From: Robbsia sp050955065
GTDB lineage: Bacteria; Pseudomonadota; Gammaproteobacteria; Burkholderiales; Burkholderiaceae
Direction: 5' to 3'
Length of the DNA: 6,932 nucleotides
Assembly (NCBI GenBank): GCA_050955065.1
Contig: JBPBQT010000419.1
Coordinates: 1-6,932, forward strand
Numbering within the stretch: position 1 is the stretch's first letter; each line of letters opens with the position of its first letter. The notes below the pieces were generated by a model that worked only from the letters and a program-made list of their open reading frames with translations, ran no database searches and was not told where the DNA came from. Made by a program: the position numbers and the translations under genes. Positions 6,125 through 6,932 of the stretch are shown piece by piece.

Positions 6125-6153
6125 CTTGAAATTTTTACCGGTCAGCCTTATCT
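6125..6153 (+). promoter_or_regulatory. Probable sigma-32 (heat-shock) promoter of clpB
   Basis: A perfect sigma-32 -35 element CTTGAAA (6125-6131) is followed after 14 bases by CCTTATCT (6146-6153), matching 5 of 8 positions of the CCCCATNT-type -10 when written CCCCATTT. Spacing is within the usual 13-15. Transcription would start near 6160, giving a leader of about 37 bases. clpB is a classic sigma-32 target. TTGAAA could also act as a sigma-70 -35, but no good TATAAT sits at the right distance. Confidence 0.65.
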
Positions 6154-6183
6154 GGTGTGTATTGATGGATACCAGAATTCTGC

Positions 6184-6188
6184 GGAGG
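6184..6188 (+). promoter_or_regulatory. Ribosome binding site of clpB
   Basis: GGAGG ends 8 bases before the ATG at 6197, a strong site that fixes the start of clpB. Confidence 0.85.
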
Positions 6189-6196
6189 TTTTCAAG

Positions 6197-6932
6197 ATGA
6201 GAATCGACAAGCTGACCACGAAATTCCAGGAAGCGCTGTCCGACGCGCAGAGCCTGGCGGTCGGACGCGACAACCAGTATATCGATCCGCTCCACGTGCT
6301 CGTCGCGCTGCTCGCGCAGAACGACGCGGCCGTGCGCTCGCTGCTGTCGCGCGCCGGCGTGGCGATCCAGGCGCTGTCCACCGGCCTGAACGCCGCGCTC
6401 GACCGCCTGCCCAAGGTCGAGGGCACCGACGGCAACGTCCAGGTCAGCCGCGAGCTGACGGGCCTGTTCAACCAGGCGGACCGCGAGGCGCAGAAGCGCG
6501 GCGACGCGTTCATCTCGACCGAGATGTTCCTGCTCGCCGTGGCCGACGACAAGGGCGGCGCCGGCCGCGTGCTGCGCGAGCACGGGCTCACGCGCAGCGC
6601 GCTCGAGGCGGCGGTGACGGCGGTGCGCGGCGGCGAGCCGGTCAGCAGCGCCGACGGCGAGAGCCAGCGCGAATCGCTGAAGAAATACACGACCGATCTC
6701 ACCGAGCGCGCGCGCGCCGGCAAGCTCGACCCGGTGATCGGGCGCGACGACGAGATCCGGCGCTCGATCCAGATCCTGCAACGCCGCACGAAGAACAACC
6801 CGGTGTTGATCGGCGAGCCGGGCGTGGGCAAGACGGCGATCGTCGAGGGACTCGCGCAGCGCATCGTCAACGGCGAGGTGCCCGAGTCGCTGAAGCACAA
6901 GCGCGTGCTGGTGCTCGACATGGCGCTGCTGC
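6197..6932 (+). CDS. clpB: ATP-dependent disaggregase chaperone ClpB, 3'-truncated by window edge
   Basis: ClpB is a hexameric AAA+ Hsp100 that, with DnaK, pulls polypeptides out of aggregates after heat stress in the cytoplasm. The first 245 codons are present of about 860 in the family. Residues 1-145 form the Clp N domain (MRIDKLTTKFQEALSDAQSL, IDPLHVLVALL, ISTEMFLLAV). The first nucleotide-binding domain begins near SLKKYTTDLTERARAGKLDPVIGR, with Walker A GEPGVGKT at 206-213. Its Lys212 has the same number as in E. coli ClpB, showing no insertion so far. The frame is open to the window end. It has its own apparent sigma-32 promoter, so it is likely expressed apart from the moa genes. The internal GTG that starts the short E. 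coli form (codon 149) is GTC here. A GTG at codon 140 (6614), with GAGG 5 bases upstream, could substitute. Confidence 0.96.
   Translation, partial: MRIDKLTTKFQEALSDAQSLAVGRDNQYIDPLHVLVALLAQNDAAVRSLLSRAGVAIQALSTGLNAALDRLPKVEGTDGNVQVSRELTGLFNQADREAQKRGDAFISTEMFLLAVADDKGGAGRVLREHGLTRSALEAAVTAVRGGEPVSSADGESQRESLKKYTTDLTERARAGKLDPVIGRDDEIRRSIQILQRRTKNNPVLIGEPGVGKTAIVEGLAQRIVNGEVPESLKHKRVLVLDMALL

Overview
The window reads as chromosomal DNA of a high-GC betaproteobacterium, most likely a Burkholderiaceae member. Every recognisable protein resembles Burkholderia/Paraburkholderia/Ralstonia versions, and the gene order (alaA, hom, thrC, moeA, moaD, moaE, clpB) is the one I recall from that family. 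All seven genes lie on the + strand. The first and last are cut by the window edges. There is no phage, transposon, CRISPR or RNA gene.

Layout: 2-682 is the C-terminal part of the alanine aminotransferase AlaA. After a 95-base spacer, hom (778-2205) and thrC (2214-3725) lie 8 bases apart and encode two steps from aspartate semialdehyde to threonine. moeA (about 3758-5095), moaD (5156-5413) and moaE (5544-6029) follow. They encode molybdenum-cofactor proteins: MoaD and MoaE form molybdopterin synthase, and MoeA inserts molybdate. hom through moaE could be one transcript, because no T-tract terminator is visible between the genes. A 167-base spacer (6030-6196) then carries a good heat-shock-type (sigma-32) promoter for clpB, whose first 245 codons close the window.

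The unusual feature is tandem repetition inside otherwise ordinary housekeeping genes. hom has an array of about seven 15-bp units in its N-terminal NAD(P)-binding domain, encoding VPAAG/MPAAG. moeA has four and a half different 15-bp units encoding ALPGA, just after its conserved MDGYAV motif. The spacer after moaE has a 14-bp array. Both coding arrays keep the reading frame and give similar peptides (hydrophobic-Pro-small-small-small), although their DNA units differ. The 14-bp unit, which would break a frame, lies just outside a gene. A genome this prone to short-unit expansion may belong to a specialised lineage, for example the endofungal Mycetohabitans, but that is a guess from pattern alone.

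Other points worth a look are a strong GC hairpin between moeA and moaD, a long moaD-moaE gap, and a likely shift in the internal start site of clpB. I see no evidence of an undescribed multi-gene system here. The minisatellite behaviour is the best lead.
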